Positions 18,925 to 28,575 are shown, counted from the first letter of the stretch. The stretch is DNA of 64,000 nt from Mesorhizobium sp. SARCC-RB16n (GCF_008520305.1 NZ_ML703263.1:276100-340099), one strand, 5' to 3'. The notes: a model not told the origin generated them from the sequence alone. A program made the numbers and translations.

Positions 18925-20217
18925 ATGGGTGTTGAGGTAAGCCGTCTGTCGAACGGCCTGACAGTCGCCACCGAAACCCTTCCAAGTATCGAATCGGTTG
19001 CCTTGGGTGCCTGGGTCAAGTCGGGTGCCCGCAATGAACGCGAAGAAGAGCATGGCATGGCCCATCTGCTCGAGCACATGGCGTTCAAGGGGACGAAGCG
19101 GCGAAGCGCCTTCGAGATCGCCTCGGAAATCGAGGACGTCGGCGGCGAGATCAATGCCGCCACCAGTGTCGAGACCACATCCTACTACGCCAGGGTGCTC
19201 TCCGACGATGTGCCGCTGGCCGTCGACATCCTGTCCGACATCCTGCAGGAGTCCGAATTCGACCCGCAGGAACTCGAGCGCGAGCAGCACGTCATCCTGC
19301 AGGAGATCGGCGCCGCGCACGACACGCCCGACGACATCGTCTTCGACCGATTCACCGAGACGGCCTTCCGCCACCAGACCATCGGGCGCTCGATCCTGGG
19401 CACGCCCGAAACCGTAAAATCCTTCACCTCCAAGCAGTTGCACGATTTCATCGAACGCCAATACGGCGCCGAGCGGATGGTGATCGTGGCCGCCGGCGAC
19501 ATCAAGCACGACAAGTTCGTGCGCGAGGTCGAAAACCGGCTTGGCGGCTTCCGCAGCAAGGCCGACAGCACCATTCCGCAATACGCGCAATATGTCGGCG
19601 GCGATTTCCGCGAGGACCGCGACCTGATGGACGCGCAGATCGTGCTGGGCTTCGAGGGCCGCGCTTACCATGTGCGCGATTTCTACGCCTCGCAGGTGCT
19701 GTCGATGATCCTCGGCGGCGGCATGTCATCGCGCCTGTTCCAGGAAGTCCGCGAGAAACGCGGCCTCTGCTATTCGGTCTATGCCTTCCACTGGGGCTTT
19801 TCCGACACGGGCATATTCGGCGTCCATGCCGCCACGGGGCAGAGCGACATCGCCAAACTGGTGCCCGTCATCGTCGACGAGTTGCAGAAGGCCGGCGAAA
19901 ACATTCTGCAGGAGGAACTCGACCGTGCACGCGCCCAGTATCGCGCCGGGCTGATCATGTCCGCCGAAAGCCCGGCCAGCCGCGCCTCGCAGATCGCCCG
20001 GCAACTGCTCCTTTTCGGCCGTCCGATCGCAAAGGAAGAGCTGATGGAGCGGCTGGCGGCACTGACGGTCGAGCGCTTGACCGATCTGTCGTCGCGGATG
20101 TTTTCGACCAAGCCGACGCTTACCGCTGTCGGGCCCGTGGGTACGCTGGCACCATACGAGGCGATCCTCGATTCGCTTCCTGGCACACAGACCACGGCCC
20201 GCAGACTCGCCGTTTAA
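18925..20217 (+). CDS. M16 family zinc metallopeptidase (processing peptidase-like)
   Basis: 430 residues with the inverted zinc motif H-L-L-E-H at 47-51 and the distal zinc-binding glutamate in the E-R-E-Q-H-V-I-L-Q-E region (about 125-135). The C-terminal half is the second, non-catalytic M16 domain, with S-S-R-L-F-Q-E-V-R-E-K-R-G-L-C-Y-S-V, the signature near the substrate cleft. This single-chain class is the bacterial relative of mitochondrial processing peptidase beta. Its bacterial substrate is not settled. It follows thrC by 14 bases and is followed 12 bases later by the GNAT gene, so thrC-M16-GNAT-GGDEF/EAL form one probable transcript. Confidence 0.93.
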   Translation: MGVEVSRLSNGLTVATETLPSIESVALGAWVKSGARNEREEEHGMAHLLEHMAFKGTKRRSAFEIASEIEDVGGEINAATSVETTSYYARVLSDDVPLAVDILSDILQESEFDPQELEREQHVILQEIGAAHDTPDDIVFDRFTETAFRHQTIGRSILGTPETVKSFTSKQLHDFIERQYGAERMVIVAAGDIKHDKFVREVENRLGGFRSKADSTIPQYAQYVGGDFREDRDLMDAQIVLGFEGRAYHVRDFYASQVLSMILGGGMSSRLFQEVREKRGLCYSVYAFHWGFSDTGIFGVHAATGQSDIAKLVPVIVDELQKAGENILQEELDRARAQYRAGLIMSAESPASRASQIARQLLLFGRPIAKEELMERLAALTVERLTDLSSRMFSTKPTLTAVGPVGTLAPYEAILDSLPGTQTTARRLAV

Positions 20218-20229
20218 GTCCCAAGCGCC

Positions 20230-20826
20230 GTGTTCGCGCTCCCTTTCTTTCGCCGTGACCTGCCGGCACTGAAGGGCAACCTCGTCACGCTGCGCGTGCC
20301 GTTCACCAACGACTACCGCGAGTGGTCGGCGGTGCGCGGCGAAAGCCGGGCGTTCCTGGAGCCCTGGGAGCCACGCTGGACCCCGGACGAACTCGACCGC
20401 ACGGCATGGCGCCTGCGCATCAGCCGCTACCGCGAGGACTACGCACAGGGAACAGCGATCGCCTTCTTCATCTTTGAGAAGTCGAGCGGCAAGCTGGCCG
20501 GCGGCATTACGCTCGGCAACATACGCCACGGCGTCTCGCAAAGCGGCCATGTCGGCTACTGGATCGGCGAGCGCTTCGGCGGCCGCGGCCTGATGACCGA
20601 CGCGGTCAAGGTGGTGGCCCGCTTCGCCTTCGATACGCTGAGGTTGCACCGGATCGAAGCCGCCTGTATTCCCGACAATATCAGGTCGATCCGCGTGCTT
20701 GAAAAAGCCGGATTCCGGCGCGAAGGACTTCTGCGATCCTATCTCAGGATCAACGGCATCTGGCAGGACCACTACCTCTACGCCCGGATCGCCGACGATC
20801 CGCCGGGCGCTGGAACGAAGGACTGA
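20230..20826 (+). CDS. GNAT acetyltransferase, RimJ/RimL-like
   Basis: 198 residues from GTG 20230. The fold is the RimJ/RimL subgroup of GNAT N-acetyltransferases: V-T-L-R-V-P near the start, G-Y-W-I-G-E-R-F-G-G-R-G-L-M-T (the acetyl-CoA pyrophosphate loop with the Q/R-x-x-G-x-G/A variant), then R-I-E-A-A-C-I-P-D-N-x-x-S-I-R-V-L-E-K-A-G-F. That last segment is the diagnostic ribosomal-protein alanine acetyltransferase pattern. The substrate may be the N terminus of a ribosomal protein or a small metabolite. It sits between the M16 peptidase and the GGDEF/EAL gene with gaps of 12 and 3 bases. Confidence 0.88.
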   Translation: MFALPFFRRDLPALKGNLVTLRVPFTNDYREWSAVRGESRAFLEPWEPRWTPDELDRTAWRLRISRYREDYAQGTAIAFFIFEKSSGKLAGGITLGNIRHGVSQSGHVGYWIGERFGGRGLMTDAVKVVARFAFDTLRLHRIEAACIPDNIRSIRVLEKAGFRREGLLRSYLRINGIWQDHYLYARIADDPPGAGTKD

Positions 20827-20829
20827 TTT

Positions 20830-23718
20830 TTGACGAATTTCCTGCGAAAAGGGCCGCTGTTCGCCTTTCTGCTGGCGACGATGCTGACGCTGTGCGCGGC
20901 TTCGTCGGCCTTTGCCGTGGAGCCCATCAAGATTGCGCGCGACGATGTCGCGCTCGACCTGTCGCGCGCCGTCGAGATCTACCGCAACCAGGGTGAGAAC
21001 TTCCAGGTGTCGACCGCGCCCGGGCCGGACGGCATCGTGCGACGCATCGAGGTCGAGGCCAACGACGCCCGCTCGACCGGCGACTGGGCGGTCTTCGCGC
21101 TCGCCAACACCACCGACCAGCAGCTCGACAGGTTGATCGTCGCGCCGCATTTCCGGCTGGTGAATTCCGGCATCTTCTGGCCGGATCTGGGCTCGACGCG
21201 CATCGCCGCCATCACACCCAGCGAAGGCTTCGCGCTCGACCGTCAGACCAGCCCCGACGCCGACGTGTTCCGGGTGACGCTGAACCCCGGCACGGTGATC
21301 ACCTTCATCGCCGAACTCGCCTCGCCGAAGCTGCCGCAGGTCTACCTCTGGGATCCGGAATCCTACAAGGATTCGGTCAATTCCTACACGCTGTTTCGCG
21401 GCATCGTCATCGGCATCGCAGGCCTTCTGGCGCTGTTCCTGACCATCCTGTTCGTCGTCAAGGGAACGTCGATGTTCCCGGCGACGGCAGCCCTTGCCTG
21501 GGCGGTGCTTGCCTATATCTGCGTCGATTTCGGCTTCCTAAACAAGGTCATCGAGATTTCGCCCGGCAACGAGCAGATGTGGCGGGCCGGAACGGAGGTG
21601 GCACTGGCGGCGACCTTCGTGGTCTTCCTGTTCGCCTATCTCAACCTCAACCGATGGCACGGCCACTTCAGCTATGGCGCCCTTGTCTGGATCCTGGGCC
21701 TGCTGCTGATCGCCGGCGTCGCCATCGTCGATCCGGCGGTCGCCGCCGGCATCGCCCGCATCTCGTTTGCCGCCACGGCGCTGACCGGGCTCGGGCTGAT
21801 CATCTTCCTCGGCATTCGTGGTTACGACCGAGCGATCATGCTGGTGCCCAGTTGGGTGATGGTACTGCTGTGGCTGTGCGGGTCGTGGATGGCGATCACC
21901 GGCATGCTCGACAACGACATCGCCCAGCCGGCGCTTGGCGGTGGGCTGATCCTGATCATCCTGTTGATCGGCTTCACCGTCATGCAGCACGCCTTTGCGG
22001 GCGGTGCGCTGCATCAGGGGCTGTTCTCCGACCTCGAGCGGCAGGCGCTGGCCGTCGCGGGATCGGGCGACACGGTGTGGGACTGGGACGTGCTGCGCGA
22101 CCGTGTGGTGACCAAACCCGATGTCAGCATCCAACTTGGCCTGGCACCGAACAGCCTGGGCGGCGCGGCACGCAACTGGCTGCCAGTGCTGCATGCCGAT
22201 GATCGCGATACGTTCCGCACGACGCTCGACGTGGTGCTCGAACACCGCCGCGGCCGAGTTGCACAGAATTTCCGCCTGCGCGGCGCCGACGGGCACTATC
22301 ACTGGTTTGCCCTGCGCGCCCGTCCGGTGATCGGGTCGGACGGCGAGGTGATCCGCTGCGTCGGCACCATGGTCGACGTCACCGAACAGAAGAAGTCCGA
22401 GGAGCGGCTGCTGCACGACGCCGTGCACGACAATCTGACCGGCCTGCCGAACCGCGAATTGTTCATGAACCGGCTGGAGGCGATCATTTCGATTGCCCGC
22501 ACCGAAGAGAAGGTGCGTCCGACCGTCTTCGTCATCGACATCGACCGCTTCAAGCAGGTCAATGACGGGCTCGGCATCTCGGCCGGCGACACCATCCTGC
22601 TCACCATAGCGCGCCGCCTGCACCGGCTGTTGAAGCCGAAGGATTCGCTGTCGCGCTTCGCCGGCGACCAGTTCGCGCTGATGCTGCTGTCCGAGCAGGA
22701 CCCCGCCCGCATCGCCGGCGTGGCCGATGCCATCAAGCATGCGATCAACAACCCGATCACCTTTGCGAAGCGCGAGATCGTGCTGACCGCCTCGATCGGC
22801 CTGATCACCTGGACCTCGGCGCAGACCTCTGCCGAGGACATGGTCAAGGACGCCGAGCTTGCCATGCATCAGGCCAAGCGCTTCGGCGGCGACAGGATCG
22901 AGCCGTTCCGTCCTGCGTTCCGCACCGTTGGCACCGACCGCCTGCAGTTCGAATCCGACCTGCGGCGCGCCATCGAGCGGCGCGAATTCACGCTGGCCTA
23001 CCAGCCGATCGTGCGCCTGGAGGACGGCAGCGTCGCCGGCTTCGAAGCGTTGCTGCGCTGGGACCATCCACGCCGCGGCATGATCCCGCCGGCCGATTTC
23101 ATCCCGGTCGCCGAAAGCTGCGGACTGATCGTACAGCTTGGGCTGTTCGCCATGCAGCAGGCGGCCGAGGATCTCGCAGGATGGCAAAAGCAGATCGGCG
23201 ACGCGCCGCTGTCGGTCTCGGTCAACCTGTCCAGCCGCCAGCTCATCCGCCGCGACCTGGTCAGCGATGTGCGTTCCGTGATCGCACGGGCCAACCTGAA
23301 GCCGCGCTGCTTCCGGCTCGAACTCACCGAGTCCCTGGTCATGGACAATCCCGAACAGACCGCCCACGTGCTGACCAAGCTGAAACAGCTCGGCATCGGC
23401 CTTTCGCTGGACGATTTCGGCACCGGCTACTCATCGCTCGCCTATCTGACGCGGTTCCCGTTCGATACGATCAAGATCGACAAGAGCTTCGTCGACGACA
23501 GCACGCCCAAGCGCGCGGTGCTGCTCAAATCCATGGTCAACATGGCGCATGAGCTCGGCCTGTCGGTGGTCGCCGAGGGCATATCGGACGAGCGCGATGC
23601 GCTGGAACTGCGCCAGATGGGTTGCGAATATGTGCAGAGCTTCATGTTCGGCGCGCCGATGCCGGGCGACCAGGTGCTGAAGACGCTGAAGGAACAGTAT
23701 CCGCTGACACAGGCGTGA
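20830..23718 (+). CDS. Membrane PAS-GGDEF-EAL protein (cyclic-di-GMP phosphodiesterase likely)
   Basis: 962 residues. The start is TTG at 20830 with AAGGA 8 bases upstream; no later start keeps the signal sequence (residues 1-30). An extracytoplasmic domain (about 30-180) is followed by about seven membrane helices (185-395), a PAS domain (about 410-520) and then GGDEF and EAL. The GGDEF signature reads A-G-D-Q-F, with the catalytic glutamate replaced by glutamine, so cyclase activity is doubtful. The EAL domain has E-A-L-L-R-W, V-N-L-S, E-L-T-E-S, D-D-F-G-T-G, K-I-D-K and V-A-E-G, that is, the full metal and substrate set. Likely a phosphodiesterase with GTP-sensing GGDEF. Confidence 0.93.
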   Translation: MTNFLRKGPLFAFLLATMLTLCAASSAFAVEPIKIARDDVALDLSRAVEIYRNQGENFQVSTAPGPDGIVRRIEVEANDARSTGDWAVFALANTTDQQLDRLIVAPHFRLVNSGIFWPDLGSTRIAAITPSEGFALDRQTSPDADVFRVTLNPGTVITFIAELASPKLPQVYLWDPESYKDSVNSYTLFRGIVIGIAGLLALFLTILFVVKGTSMFPATAALAWAVLAYICVDFGFLNKVIEISPGNEQMWRAGTEVALAATFVVFLFAYLNLNRWHGHFSYGALVWILGLLLIAGVAIVDPAVAAGIARISFAATALTGLGLIIFLGIRGYDRAIMLVPSWVMVLLWLCGSWMAITGMLDNDIAQPALGGGLILIILLIGFTVMQHAFAGGALHQGLFSDLERQALAVAGSGDTVWDWDVLRDRVVTKPDVSIQLGLAPNSLGGAARNWLPVLHADDRDTFRTTLDVVLEHRRGRVAQNFRLRGADGHYHWFALRARPVIGSDGEVIRCVGTMVDVTEQKKSEERLLHDAVHDNLTGLPNRELFMNRLEAIISIARTEEKVRPTVFVIDIDRFKQVNDGLGISAGDTILLTIARRLHRLLKPKDSLSRFAGDQFALMLLSEQDPARIAGVADAIKHAINNPITFAKREIVLTASIGLITWTSAQTSAEDMVKDAELAMHQAKRFGGDRIEPFRPAFRTVGTDRLQFESDLRRAIERREFTLAYQPIVRLEDGSVAGFEALLRWDHPRRGMIPPADFIPVAESCGLIVQLGLFAMQQAAEDLAGWQKQIGDAPLSVSVNLSSRQLIRRDLVSDVRSVIARANLKPRCFRLELTESLVMDNPEQTAHVLTKLKQLGIGLSLDDFGTGYSSLAYLTRFPFDTIKIDKSFVDDSTPKRAVLLKSMVNMAHELGLSVVAEGISDERDALELRQMGCEYVQSFMFGAPMPGDQVLKTLKEQYPLTQA

Positions 23719-23726
23719 GTAGAATC

Positions 23727-24335
23727 TCAGGCGTGGCCGGCAGCCAGGCTGAGATGGGCGAGATCGATGCCGATGGAGGCGAGAATCCGGTCGTATTTGC
23801 GCTCGATGTCGGCGTCGAACAGCAATTCCGGCGTCGCCGGGCAAGTCAGCCAGCCGTTCTCGGAGATCTCGGTTTCCAGTTGGCCCGCGCCCCAGCCGGA
23901 ATAGCCGAGCGCCATCAGCGCGCGGCGCGGCCCGCGTCCTGACGATATCGCCCGCAATATGTCGACGGTCGCTGTCAGGCAGATGTCATCGGAAACGGTG
24001 AGCGAGGATTCCACGCGGTAGTCGCCCGAATGGAGGACGAAGCCTCGGCTGCGGTCGACAGGCCCGCCATTGCGCACTACGAAATCGCGCGCCTGCGCCG
24101 GAAGGCGGATCGCCTCCAACTCGTTCATGATGCCGAGCTGCACCAGAAGGTCCGGAAACAGCATCTGCTGTGTCTGGTTGATGATCAGGCCCATCGCGCC
24201 TTCATCGCTGTGGGCGCAGATGTAGATGACCGAGCGCGTGAAACGATCATCCTTCATGCCAGGCATGGCAATCAGGAACTGATCGTCGAGAAAGCCGCCG
24301 CCGGCGGCTGTCTTCTTGTGGCGCAACAAATCCAT
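23727..24335 (-). CDS. YqgE/AlgH family protein (DUF179)
   Basis: 202 residues, the family's usual size. Diagnostic stretches are G[14 protein letters not shown], F[10 protein letters not shown], [16 protein letters not shown] and [11 protein letters not shown]-x-E. Members are small cytoplasmic proteins of unknown biochemical function; the AlgH name comes from a Pseudomonas alginate regulator. The gene converges on the GGDEF/EAL gene with 8 bases between the stops, and is divergent from the DsbD-N-like gene with 171 bases between starts. Confidence 0.93.
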   Translation of the reverse strand: MDLLRHKKTAAGGGFLDDQFLIAMPGMKDDRFTRSVIYICAHSDEGAMGLIINQTQQMLFPDLLVQLGIMNELEAIRLPAQARDFVVRNGGPVDRSRGFVLHSGDYRVESSLTVSDDICLTATVDILRAISSGRGPRRALMALGYSGWGAGQLETEISENGWLTCPATPELLFDADIERKYDRILASIGIDLAHLSLAAGHA

Positions 24336-24506
24336 GCCAGGCAGGGTACCGTGTTTCCCGGGCGTCGAAAAGATGCGCCGTACCGGATTCGACCAAAGCC
24401 CATATTGCTAGACCGTCTTGGCTTGCCCGCGAAGGTCACGCAAATATGATATCAGCAAGGCCATGAAATCATTGCGCGGCCACGAACGGACGGCCAAATC
24501 ACCGCC

Positions 24507-25313
24507 ATGCAAAGCTTGAAGATCCTGTTGCTCGGCGCCGCCATCGGATTGGCAACCGCCCTTCCCGCCACCGCCTCGTCATCCGCCTGGTACAACAGCG
24601 AGGGCGGCAAGGTGCGGCTGGTGACATCAGGCAAGCCGGACGATGCCGGCCGTATCCAGGGTGTTCTCGATATCGCGCTCAAACCCGGCTGGAAGACCTA
24701 TTGGCGCGACCCGGGTGACGCAGGTGTGCCGCCGCAGCTCGACATATCGGCCAGCACCAATATTGCCGATGCGGCACTGTCTTTTCCCGCGCCGCAGCGC
24801 CACGACGATGGCTATGGCAAATGGGCCGGCTACAACTACCCGGTTTCGCTGCCAGTGACGTTCGCGCTGGCGACGCCAAACCAGCCGGCTGTCATCAATG
24901 CCGACATCTTTCTCGGCATTTGTGAAACCATCTGCATCCCCGTGCAGACACGGCTGAGCGTCGACCCCGCTTCCGATCCCGACAATGCCGACGACGCGGC
25001 ATTGGTAAAGGCGGGTTTCACGGCATTGCCCGCGGCGGCAAAGCCTGACTTTGGTGTCAAGGTGCTGCCGGGCGATCACGAGACGCTGGTGGTCGAGGCG
25101 AGTTTCCCTGGCGATCCGCGGGCAGCGGATTTCTTCGTCGCCGGCGAGCGCGATTACATGTTCGGTACCCCTTCCCGCGCGGAAAAGGACGGCAAGTTGA
25201 TCTTCACCGTGCCGATCCTCGATCGCCCCTCGACGACGCCGACGGACGGCGGGCTCCACTACACACTGACGAGTTCGGCGGGCGCAGTCGAAGGGCTGTT
25301 GCCTTTCCCTTGA
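24507..25313 (+). CDS. Exported DsbD-alpha-like / ScsB N-terminal-like protein
   Basis: 268 residues with a clear signal peptide cleaved near A-T-A-S. The body is the immunoglobulin-like fold of the N-terminal domain of DsbD/ScsB: P-G-W-K-T-Y-W-R-D-P-G-D-A-G near residue 60, and the paired cysteines C139-x3-C143 in G-I-C-E-T-I-C-I-P. In full-length DsbD this domain carries electrons from the membrane part to periplasmic partners. Here it stands alone without the membrane domain or the C-terminal thioredoxin domain. A periplasmic thiol carrier or chaperone is the best guess. The peroxiredoxin gene follows 82 bases later, which fits a redox theme. Confidence 0.87.
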   Translation: MQSLKILLLGAAIGLATALPATASSSAWYNSEGGKVRLVTSGKPDDAGRIQGVLDIALKPGWKTYWRDPGDAGVPPQLDISASTNIADAALSFPAPQRHDDGYGKWAGYNYPVSLPVTFALATPNQPAVINADIFLGICETICIPVQTRLSVDPASDPDNADDAALVKAGFTALPAAAKPDFGVKVLPGDHETLVVEASFPGDPRAADFFVAGERDYMFGTPSRAEKDGKLIFTVPILDRPSTTPTDGGLHYTLTSSAGAVEGLLPFP

Positions 25314-25395
25314 TACCGCTGCAGCGATGGTTGCGGGAACCCGCCGAGTTCGCTAGGCAAGCACGCGTCCTTCCCATTCCCCAAGCGAGGAATTC

Positions 25396-25878
25396 ATGAC
25401 CATCTCCGTTGGCGACAAGCTGCCCGAGGCGACCTTCAAGACCATGACAGCCGACGGCCCCAAGCCGATCACGTCGGCCGAGATTTTTCCGGGCAAGAAA
25501 GTGGTGCTGTTCGGCGTTCCTGGCGCCTTCACGCCGACCTGCAGCAACAACCATCTGCCCGGCTATCTCGAGAACCATGACGCGATCCTGGCGCGCGGTG
25601 TCGACACCATCGCCGTCGTTTCGGTCAATGACGTCCACGTCATGGGAGCCTGGGCGCGCTTCACTGGCGGCGAAGGCAAAATCCTGTTCCTCGCCGACGG
25701 CAATGGCGATTTCGCCAAAGCTGTCGGTCTCGACGCGGACCATTCCGGTGGCGGCATGGGCCTGCGCTCGAAGCGGTTTTCGATGATTGTCGACGACGGC
25801 AAGGTCATCGCGCTCAACGTCGAGACCAAACCCGGCGTCGATGAGTCCGGCGCAGCTCATATTCTCGGCCAGCTCTGA
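25396..25878 (+). CDS. Peroxiredoxin, Prx5/AhpE-like (redoxin)
   Basis: 160 residues. The peroxidatic cysteine is C49 in P-G-A-F-T-P-T-C-S, the PxxxT-x-x-C motif of Prx5-type peroxiredoxins; the conserved arginine is in the G-x-R-S-K-R-F region (about 120). No clear resolving cysteine is visible, so it likely acts as a 1-Cys enzyme reduced by glutaredoxin or glutathione. It reduces hydrogen peroxide and alkyl hydroperoxides in the cytoplasm. The ATG at 25396 follows GCGAGGAATTC, a reasonable ribosome site. It lies 82 bases after the DsbD-N-like gene. Confidence 0.95.
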   Translation: MTISVGDKLPEATFKTMTADGPKPITSAEIFPGKKVVLFGVPGAFTPTCSNNHLPGYLENHDAILARGVDTIAVVSVNDVHVMGAWARFTGGEGKILFLADGNGDFAKAVGLDADHSGGGMGLRSKRFSMIVDDGKVIALNVETKPGVDESGAAHILGQL

Positions 25879-25968
25879 ACTTCGACGGCCGGTCAGGCGA
25901 GGCCGCAACGGCTGCTCTCGCCTGACAAGCGGCTGCGCTCCAGAACTGCCGGCTCCAAGGGGATTCCA

Positions 25969-26448
25969 ATGATGTTCGACATCTTCTGGCGCGCTATCGC
26001 GATCGGCGTCGGCGCCACCATCCTGATGGATATCTGGGCCTTCTTCCTGCACAAGGCGTTCGGCCAGCCACGGCCGAACTGGGGACCGGTCGGGCGCTGG
26101 GTCTGGCACCTCGGCGACAAGGTGTTTCATGACGACATCGGCGATGCGGCGCCCTACGCCCACGAGAAAGCGCTGGGCTGGGCCTTCCATTACTTCGTCG
26201 GCATCGTCTCCGGCATCATCCTGGTGGTGCTGGCCGGCGCAGGCTGGCTGACCTCGCCGACCTTCCTGCCGGCCTTCATCCTCGGCATCGTCACAGTCGG
26301 TGCCGGCTGGTTCCTGCTGGCGCCAGGCATGGGCGCTGGCTGGGCCGCTTCAAAGCGGCCGAACCCGATGCAGATCCGCGCCCTCAACCTGGTGTCACAC
26401 ACCATGTTCGCGCTTGGGCTTTGGGGCACGGCGCTGCTGATCCGCTGA
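25969..26448 (+). CDS. DUF2938 membrane protein
   Basis: 159 residues with four hydrophobic helices (about 5-28, 72-95, 97-120 and 135-157). It matches the DUF2938 pattern: an early A-T-x-x-M-D-x-W, then W-G-P-V-G-R-W, G-W-x-F-H-Y-x-V-G, and a short A-S-K-x-P-N-P-x-x-x-R-x-x-x-L-x-x-H tail. Function unknown. It is preceded by the peroxiredoxin gene (90-base gap) and converges on the phosphatase-fold gene with only two bases between the stops. Confidence 0.88.
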   Translation: MMFDIFWRAIAIGVGATILMDIWAFFLHKAFGQPRPNWGPVGRWVWHLGDKVFHDDIGDAAPYAHEKALGWAFHYFVGIVSGIILVVLAGAGWLTSPTFLPAFILGIVTVGAGWFLLAPGMGAGWAASKRPNPMQIRALNLVSHTMFALGLWGTALLIR

Positions 26449-26450
26449 GT

Positions 26451-27023
26451 TCATGGCTGCTCCAGCCTGTCGATCGGCCGCCATCCATGGATGATGCGGC
26501 GCGCGCCGATATCGTAGGCGAAATAGTTGCCACCGCCCGCTGGCTGATCCGCGTCGCGGCAGATCTCCCGCCCGCTGAGCGACAGCAGCAGGAGCGTACC
26601 GACACCGCCATGTCCGACAAAGGCGACATCTCCGGCGCCGCCGGCAGCGACCTCGCTCACGATGCGCTGCTGAGCGTCGATGGCCCGCTCCCAGCCACGA
26701 ATGCTTTCGTGCGGATTGGCGAAGAACTGGTCGGCGACCGCCTCGAACTCCAGAGGCGGCAGGAAACCCGTCGCCGAACGGTCGTTCTCATGCATCCGCT
26801 CCCTCGCCTGCACGGTCAGGTATAGATGCCGACCGAGCACCTCGGCGGTTTCAACGGCCTTGCGTTCACCTGACGACACCACACGCCCGATCGACGCGAT
26901 CCACGGCTGGTTCAGCATTGCGTGGGCCCTGGCGCAGCCGATGTCGGAGAGGCCCCAATCCGGTACCGGAATGGTGGCATCGATCTGAACCTGAGGATGG
27001 GTGATGTAGTAGGCGATCGGCAT
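26451..27023 (-). CDS. Histidine-phosphatase-fold protein with R-H-G replaced by T-H-P
   Basis: 190 residues from ATG 27023. The fold is that of the phosphoglycerate-mutase family, but the N-terminal R-H-G motif reads Y-I-T-H-P-Q-V. The catalytic histidine remains, the phosphate-binding arginine is lost. The second histidine in V-G-H-G-G-V-G and the S-S-G-E-R-K-A-V-E-T-A arginine segment are kept. The T-H-P variant is a recognised subgroup of uncertain activity, so this is probably a phosphatase with altered binding or a non-catalytic relative. It is the last gene of the long minus-strand run, 38 bases after rnhA. Confidence 0.85.
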   Translation of the reverse strand: MPIAYYITHPQVQIDATIPVPDWGLSDIGCARAHAMLNQPWIASIGRVVSSGERKAVETAEVLGRHLYLTVQARERMHENDRSATGFLPPLEFEAVADQFFANPHESIRGWERAIDAQQRIVSEVAAGGAGDVAFVGHGGVGTLLLLSLSGREICRDADQPAGGGNYFAYDIGARRIIHGWRPIDRLEQP

Positions 27024-27061
27024 GACAGAAACCCTTCGGCCGGCCGCCGCGAAACAGGAGC

Positions 27062-27595
27062 TCAATAGCTCTGGGTCGAACGGCGCGCCTTCGAGGCCAG
27101 CGGCTGTTTAGCCTCGACATCAGGCTTTGGCGCTGACGCTGCCGGCCTGAAAGGCCCCTTCTTGAACGGCGCCATGCCTTCTCTTGCCAGTTCGTCGGCA
27201 CGCTCGTTCTCGGTATGGCCGGCATGGCCCCTCACCCAGTTCCAGGTGACCTTGTGGCGCCGGTTGGCCTCGTCCAGCGCCTGCCAGAGCTCGCCGTTCT
27301 TGACCGGCTTCTTGTCGGCGGTTTTCCAGCCGTTCTTCTTCCAGCCGTGGATCCATTTGGAAATGCCGTCCATGACGTATTTGCTGTCGGTATGGAGTTC
27401 GACGGTGCAAGGCTCCTTCAACGCATTCAGCGCCGAAATGGCCGCCAGCAACTCCATGCGGTTGTTGGTCGTCTCGGCCTCGCCGCCGGAAAGCTCCTTG
27501 GTCGTGCCGTTGAAGCGCAGGATCGCGCCCCAGCCGCCGGGACCGGGATTGCCGGAACAGGCGCCGTCGGTAAAGATTTCAACCTGCTTGCTCAT
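27062..27595 (-). CDS. rnhA: Ribonuclease HI
   Basis: 177 residues. It cleaves RNA in RNA-DNA hybrids. The four catalytic acids are visible: D10 ([10 protein letters not shown]), E48 (N-R-M-E-L-L), D70 (H-T-D-S-K-Y) and D134 (E-R-A-D-E-L-A), with the active-site loop histidine H124 in V-R-G-H-A-G-H. The basic handle [11 protein letters not shown] is present. A 25-residue Pro/Lys-rich tail extends beyond the core. Its ATG overlaps the thrB stop as ATGA, so translation is coupled to thrB. Confidence 0.97.
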   Translation of the reverse strand: MSKQVEIFTDGACSGNPGPGGWGAILRFNGTTKELSGGEAETTNNRMELLAAISALNALKEPCTVELHTDSKYVMDGISKWIHGWKKNGWKTADKKPVKNGELWQALDEANRRHKVTWNWVRGHAGHTENERADELAREGMAPFKKGPFRPAASAPKPDVEAKQPLASKARRSTQSY

Positions 27596-28569
27596 GATGC
27601 CCCATCTTCGGCCAATCCATATTCCGAAGGAGATCTGATCGCGCGATGGAATCGCATCCTTCTGATGTATTCGGTCGGGTCGCGTTTCATGACCAGCCCG
27701 CCACCGGGGACGGTCAGCCAGTCGTAAAGCCGGGTCAGCATGAAGCGCAGCGCCGAGCCGCGCGCCAGCATCGGCAGCGCCGCCTTCTCCTCCGCGCTCA
27801 GGGGGCGCACGCTCTGATAACCGGCAAGCAAAGCCTTGCCCTTGGTGAGGTTGAAGGAAAAATCCTTCTCGAAGGACCAGGCGTTGAGGCAGGTGGCGAC
27901 GTCGTAGGCGTAGAGATCGTCGCAGGCGAAATAGAAATCGATAAGACCCGAAAGCTTCTCGCCCAGGAAAAAGACATTATCCGGGAAAAGATCGGCATGG
28001 ATGATGCCCTCGGGGAGACCCTTGGGCCAGTTATGCTCGAAATCGGCGAAGTCGGCATCGACCTCGGCCGCAAGGCCCGGCTCGACCTCGTCAGCGCGGT
28101 CGCGAGATGCGTCCCAAAGCTTGCGCCAACCGTCGAGAGCGAGCGCATTCGGGCGCCTCATCGAAAAATCGGCGCCGGCCAGATGCAGCGCGGCCAGCGC
28201 CTTGCCAACCTCGGCGCAATGCGTCGCTGCCGGTCGCCGCAGCGAAAGCCCTTCGAGAAAGGTAATGATGACGGCCGGCCGGCCAGCCAACGTGCCGATG
28301 ACGCTGCCGTCATGCGCGGTCACCGGCAGCGGGCAGGACACCCCCTTGTTGGCGAGATGGCCCATCAGCCCGAGGAAAAACGGCAGGTCCGCCTTCTCGA
28401 CCCGCTTTTCATAGAGCGTCAGGATGTAAGAGCCGCTGGAGGTGTGCAGCAGGAAGTTCGAATTCTCGGTGCCTTCGGCGATGCCCTTGTAGGACAGGAG
28501 ATCGCCGACCGGGTAGTGCTTCAGGAAAGCGCCGAGTTCGCCCTCCGCAACGTCGGTGTAGACCGCCAT
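27592..28569 (-). CDS. thrB: Homoserine kinase (ThrB type II, APH-fold)
   Basis: 325 residues. It phosphorylates homoserine for threonine synthase. This is the aminoglycoside-phosphotransferase-like form used by alphaproteobacteria, not the GHMP kinase: G-T-E-N-S-N-F-L-L early, then the Brenner motif [10 protein letters not shown] (catalytic Asp) and the metal-binding [10 protein letters not shown]. Length and N terminus M-A-V-Y-T-D-V match the family. It follows ispH by 6 bases and overlaps rnhA by 4; the ispH-thrB-rnhA order is a recurrent alphaproteobacterial cluster. Confidence 0.97.
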   Translation of the reverse strand: MAVYTDVAEGELGAFLKHYPVGDLLSYKGIAEGTENSNFLLHTSSGSYILTLYEKRVEKADLPFFLGLMGHLANKGVSCPLPVTAHDGSVIGTLAGRPAVIITFLEGLSLRRPAATHCAEVGKALAALHLAGADFSMRRPNALALDGWRKLWDASRDRADEVEPGLAAEVDADFADFEHNWPKGLPEGIIHADLFPDNVFFLGEKLSGLIDFYFACDDLYAYDVATCLNAWSFEKDFSFNLTKGKALLAGYQSVRPLSAEEKAALPMLARGSALRFMLTRLYDWLTVPGGGLVMKRDPTEYIRRMRFHRAIRSPSEYGLAEDGAS

Positions 28570-28575
28570 GGCCGT

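Noticed and set aside
21538-23367. A 609-codon open frame antisense to the GGDEF-EAL gene
   Set aside because: Shadow of a gene with all expected motifs; no independent evidence.
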